Source: Baylisascaris procyonis (lineage: Eukaryota > Nematoda > Chromadorea > Rhabditida > Ascarididae). From it: a stretch of 64,000 bases of DNA. The position numbers were made by a program, and so were the translations under genes. This document shows positions 40,701-53,786 of this stretch, piece after piece. The stretch is from the NCBI GenBank assembly GCA_037389465.1, contig JAZARR010000021.1:62001-126000 (forward strand), in the 5' to 3' direction. The notes under the pieces were generated by a model, which was not told the origin of the DNA, did no database searches, and saw nothing but the letters and a program-made list of their open reading frames with translations. The stretch's first letter is position 1; the number at the start of each line of letters is the position of its first letter.

Positions 40701-40801
40701 ATCTCTCGTATCGTAACCGGTCGTCCACTCAATATCGAATAGGTAAGACGTTGCCGCATAAAATTACAACCCTCAAAATATAATCCCTCCAAATTATCCA
40801 T
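34702..40801 (-). CDS. RCL1: RNA 3'-terminal phosphate cyclase-like protein
   Basis: Nine exons (minus): 40801-40669, 40171-40100, 39773-39695, 38802-38631, 37734-37651, 36908-36742, 35834-35675, 35265-35162, 34870-34702. All eight joins keep phase and give 379 aa, matching the family (human 373). Landmarks in order are GCNFMRQRL and SGRPVTI (residues 11-31), LLEKITNGTQIEINETG, GGSVSLDCG, YFLEPLLMLAPFCKRPL and GVTNAP, GGGSVLLTAPI, KIRGMAYVTKVSPSLAHRM, SPGYGLFLTAETTEG, GGCLDTCAQALAVTFMTLGE, and the C-terminal ILTCIGVGFSNL. RCL1 resembles RtcA cyclases but is not a cyclase; it acts in the nucleolus with the GTPase Bms1 in the small-subunit processome for 18S rRNA maturation. The ATG matches the family N-terminus and lies 24 nt after a TTTTATTTAG acceptor. 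The exon 6 acceptor ATTATTAAG is non-consensus. Confidence 0.95.
36656..36728. repeat. Inverted repeat in RCL1 intron 6
   Basis: GTGCATGGCTTTA and TAAAGCCATGTGCA are complementary apart from a 2-nt bulge, separated by about 45 nt. Transcribed from either strand it could fold into a hairpin of about 12 bp. No miRNA-like structure beyond this stem is evident. Confidence 0.4.
40320..40570. other. GC-rich island in RCL1 intron 1
   Basis: About 250 bp near 48-50% GC in an AT-rich intron. On the minus strand one frame is open for about 55 codons, with YVDLPHIWFRSV and NEILFWVGLCDG, then stops. It does not join RCL1 in phase and matches no family I know. A relic of a mobile element is the simplest explanation. 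Confidence 0.35.
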
Positions 40802-41095
40802 CGAATTTGCTTCATATAACGCCCTCTAAATAAAATTTACTAATAATAAGGCGACGATATTTCGGGCATAAGAACTGCATTTCAGTCGCGTTCAGGACTA
40901 AATTTAATATTGTACCATACGGAGATGATTTAATTTAGTTCAGGTTGGGCGATAGGTTAAAGCCTCTCTCAACTCTAATGGACCAGATTTAGGCAAATTC
41001 TTTAAATGGATTGAATTTAAGCTTATTGTAGAAGGAAGTTTGGGATGCTTTGTGAGTATGCGGTTTTTTAAGGTGTCGAGGCGCTTTTTGCATTA

Positions 41096-41299
41096 ATGCT
41101 TTCTTTTGGTTCCCTTTCTTTTGCCTGTACCCCCAATCGGTCTCCGAATGGTTTCCAGTGTGGAGCGTTTTTTTGTGATCGTTTGTTGTCAACTGATGAG
41201 TTTGACGATGATATATCCAATGTTTGTTGCCGTTTCAACAATAAAATTGAGGAATTTAATGAAGTTGTTCGCTACATTGCATTAGCACATAATTTATAG
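41096..41299 (+). CDS. Uncharacterised small ORF
   Basis: A 67-codon frame upstream of RCL1, in the opposite direction, encodes six cysteines and an acidic-amphipathic tail (STDEFDDDIS, IEEFNEVVRYIALAHNL) ending in TAG. The frame is open 8 codons before the ATG, and another plus frame is open just upstream (about 40962-41094), so this could be the last exon or a frameshifted remnant of a longer protein. The minus strand is also open here for about 85 codons and reads as a basic Lys/His-rich peptide. The patch has an unusually T- and G-rich plus strand compared with its surroundings. No family recognised; a mobile-element relic is possible. Confidence 0.25.
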   Translation: MLSFGSLSFACTPNRSPNGFQCGAFFCDRLLSTDEFDDDISNVCCRFNNKIEEFNEVVRYIALAHNL

Positions 41300-41635
41300 T
41301 GCAATATCATGAAATCTAACATATAGATCACGAACGATTTAAATCGCAAGCAAAACATATCACAAAATAAAGTTTAAACAGCGAAGAGAGCAGATCACGA
41401 CGACGATAGTTTATTATATATAACTATGAATGTATTCACCAAAGGATAAAGGCACATATATTGAAAATTGATTTTCCAGGAAAGTGAATCCTGGAAAACC
41501 GATTCTTCAAGGTCGGAAGTATTGCCGGAAGGTGGCATGAAAACTTAAGAAACCAAACTTTTGATCTTATATTTACATCACTACTTATAGAATCACTGGA
41601 CAAATTAGACAAGAAACGAAGCAAAATAACTGCAG

Positions 41636-41712
41636 GAGAGAGAGAGAGAGGGAGAGAAGGAGAGAAGGAGTGAGGGAGAGAGAGAGAGGAAGGTAAAGGA
41701 AGAGAGAGGAAA
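41636..41712. repeat. GA-rich low-complexity tract
   Basis: AGAG-type purine repeats on the plus strand, with occasional GG and AAGG interruptions. Confidence 0.9.
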
Positions 41713-42141
41713 ACTTAGATCGATCACAAGAAAGCATAAATCCCGGATAGAGCTATTAATAATAAAATAGAATAGAATACTCTCATTAAACTGAACAACA
41801 CATGGCTGTGATATTAAAATAGTAATACATAGGAAACTTATTAAATCCTCCCATACATTTTCGTTCATAAGATGGCCGTAAATTTTTCAGTTTTCTTGGC
41901 AAGAAGCCAAAATAATCGGCACAATTCCAAATTCCTTTAAATAGTCCAGAAATATTTTCTAGTATGCTAAATCCCACTGGTTTTGATGAAATATTTATTG
42001 AGAATAAATGTTTTTTTTTGTTTTTTTTTATTTGTTGAGGATAAATGTGTCTTTTAAAGCGTTGAAGATTTCATAAAATTGAAGCTGAAATCTTTAACTC
42101 TACAAGAAATTGCAAATGCACAGATGATAACTATGAGATTT

Positions 42142-42366
42142 TCAGAGCTGATTTCCCTCAACTCTGACGAAATTTGTTTCGTCTAGGGTCAGAGGAAGTA
42201 GCCATTTAAATGACCAATGGTCAGTAGATTTGATGCTATGAAGATTGTTGGTGGTGGTGATGACTTTCACATCATCGATAAAGAGGAAGAAGGATCTAGA
42301 TTCAGATGGGAGAGAATTGAGTAGGTCATTAATAAAGATTAGAAAGATGGGGCAGCTAAAGATTGA
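42142..42366 (-). mobile_element. Non-LTR retrotransposon reverse-transcriptase fragment
   Basis: One minus frame, open for 74 codons between stops, contains PIFLIFINDLLNSLPSES, like the GPILFLIFINDL segment of non-LTR reverse transcriptases. It then has FLFIDDVKV, the catalytic motif C (FxDD, usually FADD), and DHWSFKWLLPLTLDET, like the W-S-x-x-W-x-L-P-L-N stretch that follows it. Motifs before this are lost and stops flank the piece on both sides, so it is a dead 5'- and 3'-truncated copy. The clade (jockey-, CR1- or RTE-like) cannot be decided from this length. Confidence 0.7.
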
Positions 42367-43127
42367 TCACTCAAGAATTACTTAGCATGAGTTCGACATC
42401 GAGACAATTATCTGAGTTAATCTATAACTCAGTAATGAACACTATTTTCGGCTTATAACAATCGATGAAAAATGCAAAGCCAATGCAAGGTTGTTGAACT
42501 TTTCCCTTCGTCAGCGAGCCGTTGAGAAAAATTTCAATCAAACTCAGAAAGTTTTTTATGAAATATTTCCAAAATAACGTAAATTTCAATGGTGATCGAA
42601 CATATGAGTGACGAACTGAAATTTGATCAAAGCTTTGAAGTGTCACTAAATTTGACATTTGCGCCAAATTGTTATCGCATACAGGTGATCATAGCCGTTA
42701 TGTTTCTATAAAACTTGATATTGCCTATAAAACTAAACGAGTTTCATGTATCGGCCGTTCGTGTGGAACATCCACAAAACATTCTTGTTGGTGTAAAACT
42801 GACTGAACCTGGATTTAAGGCATGGCCTGACCTTTTATAAGATGCAAGCAACAAGTTGAGACACTGCAAACACAAAGATATGACCTCATTGCAATGCAAT
42901 TTGCAGATGCAAGTCCACAAAAGCGTGTAAAAAGCCTTAAAACCCTACTCACCTTTAAAAAGCTTTGAAAATAATAGAACTCACTTAAAGCCTGACCTCA
43001 CGACTAAGTCTGACCTTTGAACTAAGTGATGTAACCTTACTGAAAGGACAATTATCGCGGAAACAACTATCAGATAGCGTTGATGTTACGTATAACTAAG
43101 CCATTACTTCAATTTAATTTAATTTTT

Positions 43128-43200
43128 GTGCTCGGTTGGTGTAGTGATTGTTTAGTGGATTAAACATCACTAGATCAGAAGTGCTCCTTCTTTCCCACCA
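43128..43200 (+). repeat. tRNA-like segment (weak)
   Basis: TTGGTGTAGTGATTG resembles a polymerase III A box, followed about 35 nt later by AGATCAGAAGTGC, a poor B box. Stems do not pair. It may be a decayed SINE head. Confidence 0.2.
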
Positions 43201-46200
43201 AAATGATAGAAAAAAAACCAAGCTTCCGTTTAAACAAATACACTAATCCATTCGATTAATAAAAATGCTAAATGAGCTTGGAAGAATGCCTGCACAGTTG
43301 GATGGAGTCGACTCCAGATGACGTCTAAGCCATATATAACGGCGATATCGTATTCGACGAATTTACACCGCTTCCTAGTATTAATTTAAAGATTTGAATT
43401 TTTACATATTTTGCTTCACAGTATTTATAAACGTTTTTATGCGAAATAAAAAAAAAAAAAAGCTAGCAGAGATAAGAAACATTACAAATGTTACTATAAT
43501 ATCATATAAAACAAAAACAAACAAAAAAAGTAATAATAGATACCCAAATGAAATCAACACTTCATCATCAAACAGTGATAGCCCACCCAGTTCAACTTTT
43601 ACCCCTCTCCTTCCCTCCCTCCCCACCCCCCCCCCCCCGGACCCAAAAAATTCCACAAAAACACTGACAAAGACGAGGTGCACAAATTATATATGCGTCA
43701 TATGTTTTCAAAGCACAAATTGTCACACCTCTAAGCGAGTGTGACCTCAGGTGTATAGCCTCAGGTTCATGAAACCCTCTCATTAGCGAGCAAAAACCTA
43801 CCTTAACAACAATACAATAGCTATACTTAACGGAGTACAATAATGCGTCGACCTATTCGACAAATACTATTCGCATCTTCGAACTTTTATTTGGATGATA
43901 GCGTTCCACGTCTACATATAAATAACGTAACCTTATCAAAAACGTTGTAATATTTGCGGTTTTTTGAATTATAACTTGTAATCTTTAGATATCACCATTC
44001 TGAACATTTAATTCCGAATTAAAAAATAAAAAATTTTAAAAATATTTTCTAAATTGAAAAATTTGAAATGTTTTTTAGTGAAAATTTTTAATCACATTTT
44101 TCAAGTGGAAAATTTCAATTCTTTTTTTTTTTCAAATGCTGTTGTTTAAAACTTTCTACATATTCAACAAATAGGTCGAATATAATCAATCACTAGAACA
44201 ATAAAGATTATTTAAAAATACAATTCAAGCAATACATTCACATATATTAACAATCATAGAAATAAAAAAAATAACAATTTGTGGCGAATTGTATGAAATA
44301 CAATTTTTTTTTTTTTTTTGTTAATAATAGTGGGCAGTTTATCATTATAAAACAATAAAAATATTCGCAAATTCAACGTTGTAATCAAACAATTTTAGGT
44401 AAATATAAAATCGAGATAATCAAAGAAATATTCGATTTTAATGAAAATTTGGAAAAATTTTAGAAAAAAAAATTAAAAAAAAATGAAAAATTTAAATAAA
44501 CGAAAAAAAAAACATTTTGTATATTTGTTGATGAAGAATCATTTGGGAAATAACGCTTTTATAGAAAAATTGGGAGTGTAAATAAAATTGAAACTCATCG
44601 TTTAAAGATTTACCAAGCAATCCCTCCGTCCTTTCCGTTCTCAGAAAAGGCTATCGCCATCTTCTAGTGATTCTCCTACTCCACCTATCCGTTTTTAAAG
44701 ACAAAAAATTAACTGTTCTTATAAGCGTCTATTCTACAATACTGCCATTAAATGAAATCAAAGAATACCTATACATTAAAATCGTTGATGAAATAAAGAT
44801 AGGGAAAGATAAAGCCACTGATAAAATAGAGTCAGAAAAGATAAAACAAATGAGTGAACTGATAAAATAATAGTTAGAAAAAACTCTTTCATTTCTTCAT
44901 AGAGAAAAAGAGGAGATGAAGGTGCAGAAAGGTGAGGAAGAGGATGGATTGGAAGATTCGTTAAACGACAGAATTCCCTTTTATAAAATGGTTCATGTTT
45001 TTTTTTTCGAAAAGCTCAAATATTAATTTCATGCGAATTTCATTCAATTATTGGTTGATATTCTCTTCTCTTTTTCTCTGCTGACTCTTAACAAAAAAAA
45101 AATTGACAAAATTATAGAAAATTCGAGATTCCTAAAGTGAAAAATAAATCAATATCTCTTACACTAATTTTTTTCTCAAATTTTTATTTTTCACTTCAAT
45201 TATCCTCAAATAAAAAGAAAAAGAATTTAGAAATATTTCAACTCGACAGTTCATTTCAATATCGATAACAGTATAATTCCAAACCGATGATTATTTAATT
45301 GCGCAAAAAATGAATTTTTTTTTTTTCAGAATCGATTTAAATTTATTTCGTAAATAAATTTTCCAATTTCTAGCTTATGTTTCATCACTCAATGAATTAT
45401 TCACTAATATATCGATAACAAATTATCGTTATTTAATTTTTATTAATTAAAAAAATTTCCATCATTTTTTCAATGATTTTTAAAAATGGATTCATAGAAA
45501 TTTTAATTCATAACGAAAATATAATTATAAAATGAAAAGAAGAACACAACTGGAAATAATTCACTTCAAAAACTCAATAAAAGGAAGTATTATTGAAATA
45601 TTCAACAATTCAAATAACAAATCCTCCATCCCTTTCTTCATTTAAAAGTATTCTTTTGTCTTCAAATATATTAGGAATTAAACTAAAAGAGGCGATTCAA
45701 AGTGTACAATAGAATTTCTCTATCTTTTATAGCGCTTGGGTGGTCCCATAATGAGATTCTAATAATCAAATTAAAGAATTTCAACGCAATAGCGATGCTT
45801 TTAGTGATGAAATATTGCAAAAATAAACATCAAATTGCTAATCATAATATCCCTTCAAAGACAATAATAAAGTGTATCAGCACATTGCTAGCAACATCAT
45901 TTAAAATAAATAATTTTTTATAAGCGATATGAACGTAATGAATGTAATTAATAAAGGTACTAAATTCGATAATTGGCTAAAGATTAAAAATTAAAAATTT
46001 TCCCATCATTCTACTACCTTGATAAGATAAGTGGGGAAATTTGGGAAAAAAAAAAATGAATATAAAACTGTTCAAATACTGATAAGCTTTGATATTCTCA
46101 AACGAAAAAACAAAACTTATCAAAGCTATCAGTGATAAATTCAAAGTTTATTATTAGAAAACAAACAAACAAATAAAAAAAAAAACACTAGGCATTTTTT

Positions 46201-46450
46201 GTCAATAAGAAAGATCAACAAATCTGATAATCAACACAAACATTACAAATGAAAATTGCATTACTATCTTATTAGCACTATTGATTACTAATTATGAAAG
46301 TGGATTAACACACCATTTAATGAACTCTTAACGAGGCTTCAATAAGAAATATGCCAATTATTTTGACCGGATGGGATCTATTCGACCGGAAATAGCTCGG
46401 TCGAATAAACAATAGCTGCCAATTGAAGAAGTTCTGACGATTCAAAATCG

Positions 46451-46455
<5 letters not shown>

Positions 46456-46487
<32 letters not shown>
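46456..46487. repeat. (TA)n microsatellite
   Basis: A TA run 130 bp downstream of the GLUT stop codon, followed by a short TA-rich echo to 46506. Confidence 0.95.
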
Positions 46488-46493
<6 letters not shown>

Positions 46494-46614
46494 TAATGTA
46501 TATATAAACGACTTCATGTGGATGCACTCACTATTAGCACAAATAAAAGCCTCATTAAGCAACTAAATCCAGCAAACGAAGAACATCGCTCTTGTAAATA
46601 ATACAAGGAGCATC

Positions 46615-49600
46615 TCATTGCTTAGCAGCACGACGTGCCCAAATTGACTTTCCACGTTTCATCTCAGCATTGATATCCTCCACGCTACGTCCTTTCGTCT
46701 CCGGTACATAAACCCAAGTGAAGAAGATGAAAAACGCCAAAAAACCAGCGAAAAGCAGGAAAGCATATTGATTCAATGTTTGCTGAAAATTTATTACTAT
46801 TTTAATTACTACTTATATTTATTTTGCAGTAATAATTATCATTATTCATTAAAACTCTCATAGAACAACTGCTCACTATTTTAAATAATCTTTTTTATAC
46901 TCTTACTGAAATCTAAATGAAATCAATTTCCTTTACTTCCCACTCGTGCAATGATTTCTCTCACCACTAAACCATTCACATTCTAAATAAACATTACACG
47001 TTGATAGCTGTAATGCTATCGGTCATGGAAATGAATGGCTCTGCACTGCAAACATTATCTCTGAACTACTGAAGTGTCAGAAAGAGAAAAACAGCCCTTT
47101 GACTACTCCACTATCATATTTTAGCACCTTTGGAATGAAAGTCTCTGATCGATCCTCTTCCTCCTTTATTCACTTTTACTTCCTAGTGATTTCGAAGACG
47201 TATTAATGGCATAAGCCCAAAGGGCTTATAGAGAAAGAAATACTGTACTACGATTATTTCATATTTCATGCTAAACATGTGCTAAAAAGTTGTACTTTTA
47301 AAGATCCCTTTACACCAATTTTTACTAAAAAAAGCATTTTGTGTTGGGGCAACAAAAATGACCGATAGAATTTGTGCACTCTAGTTGCGAAAACTGAATT
47401 GCACAAGATTACATTTCAGGGGTCATATTACTTTGAAACCTAGCGATTTCCACTGCCCATCACATTTATACGCACGACTAGATTAGCGTGACCTCTGGCA
47501 GCATTAGTATCGCCCTGGGTAGCTGGTTAGCATGACCTTTGGTAGTTTTAGCATGACCTTGAGTAGCTTTGAAAATACCTCATGAACACCTTCTAGTAAA
47601 CCCATCGGAAACCCACCTGCTCATCAATACACTAGTCAAAACATTCCCCATAAACAGATAGAAGACGATAATAACACTTACATTAAGGAATTCCCAACTT
47701 GTGCCAACAATGAAATTCGAAGTCCAATTAACGTTCGCTGCAATCGAATTCGCTGCACCACGTGCTCCCGAATCGAACAACTCTGATACGAAGAACCATG
47801 GGATAGAACCTTAAAAGCACATATATGCGCTTTTAACTAATAAAAAAAAAATATATCAGCGTTAACATTCAGCCATCAATCTACTTTGAGTTAAAAAAAC
47901 CCACAAATCGGTTGAAAATGGTGGGTCGATTAAAATTAGTGGGTTGCCTTCCTAATCATATAAAGTTTTATGTAAACTATCGCATTATTCTATAGCTTTC
48001 AATTTCCATTAAACAAATAAGAAGTATAATACCACGATTATAGATTTTTTAACCTAACGCTTAAATATCTTTAAATATTTTCGCACTAACATATCACATA
48101 TTTACCATTACAATTCGGCAATCAGATATATGAAAATAATAAATAATATACGTTTGAGGTGTAAACGAGAACATAAACATTTTATAAAAACCCTACAATT
48201 AATGTGTTTGCAAGGAAAGATAAATGAAAGAAGAGAAGAGGTGGATGAGAGGGGATAGACTCTTATTTTTTCCGGCCCTATCTGCTTCTATATCATTTTC
48301 CTTACTCCTCCGAACAGCTAAACATTCCCAGTTTACACTCATCATGTTTCCTCGAATATATTTCAGGCGACATCTAACCGCACAATCGGGTATATCCTTC
48401 ACAAAAAGAATAAAGAGGAAATCGGTGACCGTCTGCCAAACGATTTTAGTAGAGAGCCGTCCCTTTTTTTGGTTAAATTAAGGAGACTCCAAAAACATTC
48501 CGATGAATTTTAGTAATGGAGAGGAATATAGAAGTGAAAAAATAATTACTAATAAAAATATGAAGATGAAAGGAACAAAACTGCTACCAGGTCCGGTGGC
48601 GAATGCAATGACGAAAAGGAAGACGAAAACCATCGATGGATATGATGCCCATCGATTGTTCATCTTATCCGCATTCTAAAATAAGCCAGGAATATATGGA
48701 AAAGATTTAGTTCTTCTCACAGAACGTTTAAAACATTTTGAGAAAATTCAGTTAGAGTTTCAAGGTCAAGACTAAATAGAAGCTCGAGCAACACCTGGAG
48801 CTAACTTCAAATTAAGCATGGTAGAAAAATTACACTGAGAAAGGAAAGAATTGGACATTAAAGATTAAAATTAAGGATGATTCAAGCAGAGTAATTTCCA
48901 CGTTAAATTAAAATAGACGATGAACTTATCGACGATCACGTTGATAACTAAATAAACGAGACATCCACAAAGCAGCAGTGAATTTCGGAAGTTCACTCTT
49001 AATTCAAGCCTTCAACTCTTCTAATCTCAATTGAAAGTTTTATATTATTCTTTCATTCATATTCCCGATCCCCTTCCACTCCTACTTAATCTCCCTTCTC
49101 CCATATTGTCCCTCTTATTTCAATGCTGCGAAGAAGGTAAGACTCAATCAACGAGATGAATTGTTCCGCAAGTAAGCTAAAAACTGTCTAGTGGTAATCA
49201 ATATAATCAAGCAAATGCAAATTGTGGGCAACGGTGACGTCGGACGAACAGTGGAGAACGGAAGAGGGGGGGGAGAGAGACGGGAGTATAGATGAAGGAA
49301 ACACTTTTTCCTGTCGCTATCCGTTTCCCTCGAAAACTGTTCTTTAAAATTCGCGCACATAAAAACAACGTCGAAGAACCTCACAACTAACTGATATCTG
49401 ACAAAATTGACTCCACTGAATAAATTAGCTAAATGGTTAAATCTAATTAAAAATTTTTTGCATATTCACAATAGAAGGTATTTATAGAAGAGTTATTGAA
49501 CATACATAAAGAGTTATCGAAATGGTCAGCAGAATCGACGTCACCATCATACCCGCCAGACCGATCAACAATAAAAGTCGACGGCCAAATTTGGGATGAT

Positions 49601-52600
49601 CGACCTGCAAAGATAATAAATTCAAGCGGGCAATGTTAAATTAATATTATTATCGTATTTTTACTATTATTATGCCTAATTAGCTGTTGAATATTATAAA
49701 AAGGAAATAAATAAAACAAGTTAATTATGAGAAGAGATTAGCTTTACTTCCCTATATCCCCCTCTTTAAAAACGAGGGATAATGGGTTAAAATTTGTTGC
49801 AGATGTGATGCAAAAGAAGACATTATAGCGCACCGCTATGTAAACAGACAGTGTAAACATATACTCGACCAGACAGCTGCACACAACTTTACCGTATGGT
49901 AGGGTCAAGCACTTGTCCATGCAATCAAACAGTCAACACAGCTTTACCTGCACAATATATGGACCATCCGACCTTACAGTTCACCTGTATATACCTGGAA
50001 GTTACCTTTGCTACCTCCATCATCCACATTCATTTATAAGTTCGCAAACTTAGAAGGTAATCTTTGCAAAAATCAAAGAAAACTAACCAAGTAGACAGAA
50101 ATGAGTGTCATGATCACATTGCATAGACCCATGCCAAGTGTTGCATAGATCGCATTCGCTCCGAGACCAGCACCCTCGAAGATTGCCGTCGAGAAGAACA
50201 TCGCCACATTAATACCCGAGAATTGTTGTGCCATCATCATCATAATAGCAATGAACATTGGCCAGCGATAGTCACCCTTGAATAGATCGGGCATACTTAC
50301 CTTCTCGGTTGCTGCCATCGTTGCCGCTTCTTCACGCATCACATCCATTTCCGCTGATACCTTCAAATATTAATTTCAACAATGTTTTGGGAGGTTAGGA
50401 GGGAAGGAGAGAGGGGAGATTGAATTTCAGCTATCGGAGGTGACAACCAAATGTTTTAAAAATTTTATTGAGAAACCAATCGGTTAAATGTGAAAAAAAA
50501 ATCGGTAAGTGATAAGGCGAACTTCAATTAAATATGCCATTCCTGAATTAAATAGAAAAATTCAAACTCATCAACTCACCTCCATATCTACTAGTCGCAA
50601 GCAGTTCAACTAATACCTTTCTATTATAAACATGCAAATCTCACTAATTCAGCAATCAAGTAGGCAATCCAACCGATTCCTTAAATAAATAAAATAAACA
50701 GACACAAAGAAGATAGCACAATAATTACTGCATAAATAAGCCAGAAAAAAGCTCAAAATTTAGATATGTAATCAAAAAATTAAAGGAAAAAACAAACATC
50801 CTCTTTGCCTCTGAGTTTCTTCAGATCAATCTCTGCTTGTTGTGCACGATCCCTGACGATCAAAGTGTATTTTGGTGATTCGACACAGAACGGTAATGTG
50901 CACATTTGGAGTATCACCGGTACGACTGTGAATGCTGCAAATTTTAGTTTTATTAATAAAACTTTAAAATATCCACAATTTGAGGACAGAAGAAAGGATC
51001 GCTGATTGCAGACATTTAACAGCACTCAATTGAACCGATACCACTAAGTAAATAAGTAAATAACACAAGTGGCGTCCCCTTTAGCTTATTCCTCGCAAAA
51101 TGGTTCACTTGGCTATCTCAGAAACGACGGTTCCCATTGTAGCGCACTCAAACTACCACGAAGAAATCCGACGGTATTCTTCTGTAGTTCTGAATGTGCT
51201 ACTGCTAATCTCGCATTGAAATCCCAACCCTGTCCTCTATATCCTTCCATCCACCCCTTCCCTCATCTACGTTCACCTCCCTTCCCCCCCCCCTCCCCAT
51301 CATCAATGTAGTTTCCAGCTCTAATAACTGCAATATTAAGACGGGGACATTGTGGGGACATTCCACGAAACATTTCCGATTATCGAAGCAAATCCATATA
51401 TATTTAACAATAAAAAACAACTGTGATGTTCTAAACGTCGAGCTGCGTTTAGCAGTGAAACGTATGATGCTATATAACAATTCAAATAACGATTCCCATT
51501 ATTACTCAGCGAAAAAAATATTCCGTATAAACATTCATAGACAACAATTTTCAGTTGAAGCTCGGATCTCTATCCTCGAGCTTTTAAACGAGCTGATATG
51601 GTGGTATTAAATTTTTTCTTACCAAAGATTAGTGGCCAAAGTTGACGAGTGCCCAAAAGTTGTGGCAATCCAATAATTTGCGAGAAGAGAATCGCAATCG
51701 TAACGAGGAGTTGATTAACACTACCGATAGCACCACGTAAATTGACCGGCGATATTTCAGTCAGGTACATCGGTACAAGACCCGAACTGATACCTGAAAT
51801 TTTGAATTTTATCAATAACTCCCTTACCGCATAACAACTTATCACTAATACACATTTTACAATCATCGAATACCATTTAATCAATACTACATTCTTAATT
51901 TAACCGTGTGTCAACTGATGCATTTGTGACCACTGATTCTACTTTAGAGAGTTTTTGAAGGCAATTATACTAATAACTTGTTATCAATTAAAACAGCTTT
52001 ACACCTGTACGTCAAACTGGGGGCATAAAAACGTTTGTTTTTTTTTGAAGGTCTACTTTATGGAAAAAATTTACTCAATTATTTAGAATTGCAGCATATA
52101 AATTTAAAAATAGATATTACAGAACAGTACCGGAAACTCGGTTAGAAAGAGCAAATTTAGGACGGTAGAAAAAAACCTAGCTGATAAAGGAAAGTAGCCA
52201 TTCAGTGTAATGCTTCCTCAAATACATCGAATTGTTGTACATCATAGTAACTACTTTTTTAAGCGTTCTGTAGCATTTTTTTTTAAATCCTATAGATGTT
52301 TTTTATTTCTCACCTCAGGAAGTATTTGGGTTCTGCCAAAATTTTCAGCGAATTAGGGAAATTACTTGAGGTTTTTGCCTAACTATTCGATAAATAAAGT
52401 AAACTATGTACGTTCTTCATCGAATTGTTCGACAAATTAAAAAAAAAAGAAGTGACAATGCATATCGGAATATTATAACTTCATAAAACATTTTACCGCA
52501 ATTGATGCCAATTACGATACGACCGATCATAATCAACGGATATATATTGACGTATCGTGCGGATGCCATTAAAATAGCTGCAATCACAGCAAGCACATTG

Positions 52601-52923
52601 TTCGCGAACATCGCTCCCTTGCGACCCAAACGATCGGCCACCCAACCAGATAACAGACCGCCGATCATACCACCCACTGCGAAGAGACCAACCGTTATGC
52701 TCCTTAAATATTTTCTCATATTTTACCGTTATCTTTGTCTGCTCAATACAGCTATTGTATGCTATAGTTTTCGTCAACACAATGAGAGATCTCAACATTT
52801 TTTCTACTAGAAACAAATTATAACATATCGGATTCTGAGGTTTGTGGCAGTTTTTGGCAATCCGACTACCGATCGGACTCCGTTTCGACCGTTTGTCTCA
52901 CTCTAGTTAGCTCGCAGGTTGGA

Positions 52924-52978
<55 letters not shown>

Positions 52979-53731
52979 AAATTTTCGAAGGAATGGGTAG
53001 AGGACTTATAAAAAGATCATCACGGAAAAGTACGTAAAACAATAAAAACCCATATCACTCTCCATATTTAGGTGAAATTCAAAGAGGATAAAATAAAAAT
53101 AAAAGAAGAAGAGAATAAACTCAAACAAATATTAAATGTATTGATGTGGTGCAAAATAATAAATGATGGAATGCTTATCGCTTCATTTCATTAATGAACA
53201 AAAAAACAAATAAGCTGACATGATTAGCTAAATGGAAGCAATAATCAATGCAAAATATCTACTCCGCAAATCGGAATCATGCTGCAATAAATGGAAAATT
53301 AGTTCCCTTTGAAATTATCAAAAACTGCATACAAATAGCATTCCTACTAATTATAATCATCAAAAGCTTCCAACAATGAGACCCGCAGAGAAGTCAGGAA
53401 CTAGAGCTTGAGCTCAGGCACAACTTCAATAAATAGTGAAAAAATAGTTTTGATATGCTCACCATTGAACTTTTGCGATATCCTCAATAGCAGGTCGGTT
53501 GCCAAACAGATGTTCGTGTGAATCAACGTACCATTCCTTTATTACCTGTAAACAAGCTTGCTAAATATACTTGCATTGAAATAGAGCTTAATTCTAATTT
53601 CAGAAACATCTTTCTTTCTTATATAAAAAAAACAATGTAGCTTTTCCACGTTCTTTAATTCAAAGTCCTTCTTTCCCTCTCTCTACCGACCTGTCATAAA
53701 ATCCTTTAAAATCAGATAAAAACAAAAAAAG

Positions 53732-53786
<55 letters not shown>

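Larger units (their letters stand above)
40802..46614. other. Intergenic, GLUT 3' end to RCL1 5' end
   Basis: About 5.8 kb with no confident gene. It holds an ORF of unknown origin (41096-41299), a GA-rich tract (41636-41712), a reverse-transcriptase relic (42142-42366), a tRNA-like segment (43128-43200), very AT-rich DNA with many poly-A/T runs (43950-46400), and a (TA)n run (46456-46487). Confidence 0.65.

Noticed and set aside
43394..43744. Overlapping ORFs on both strands around a poly-C/T tract
   Set aside because: They are driven by low-complexity sequence and have no domain.
48199..48481. ORFs on both strands in a GLUT intron
   Set aside because: They lie between two exons that already join in phase and show no transporter similarity.
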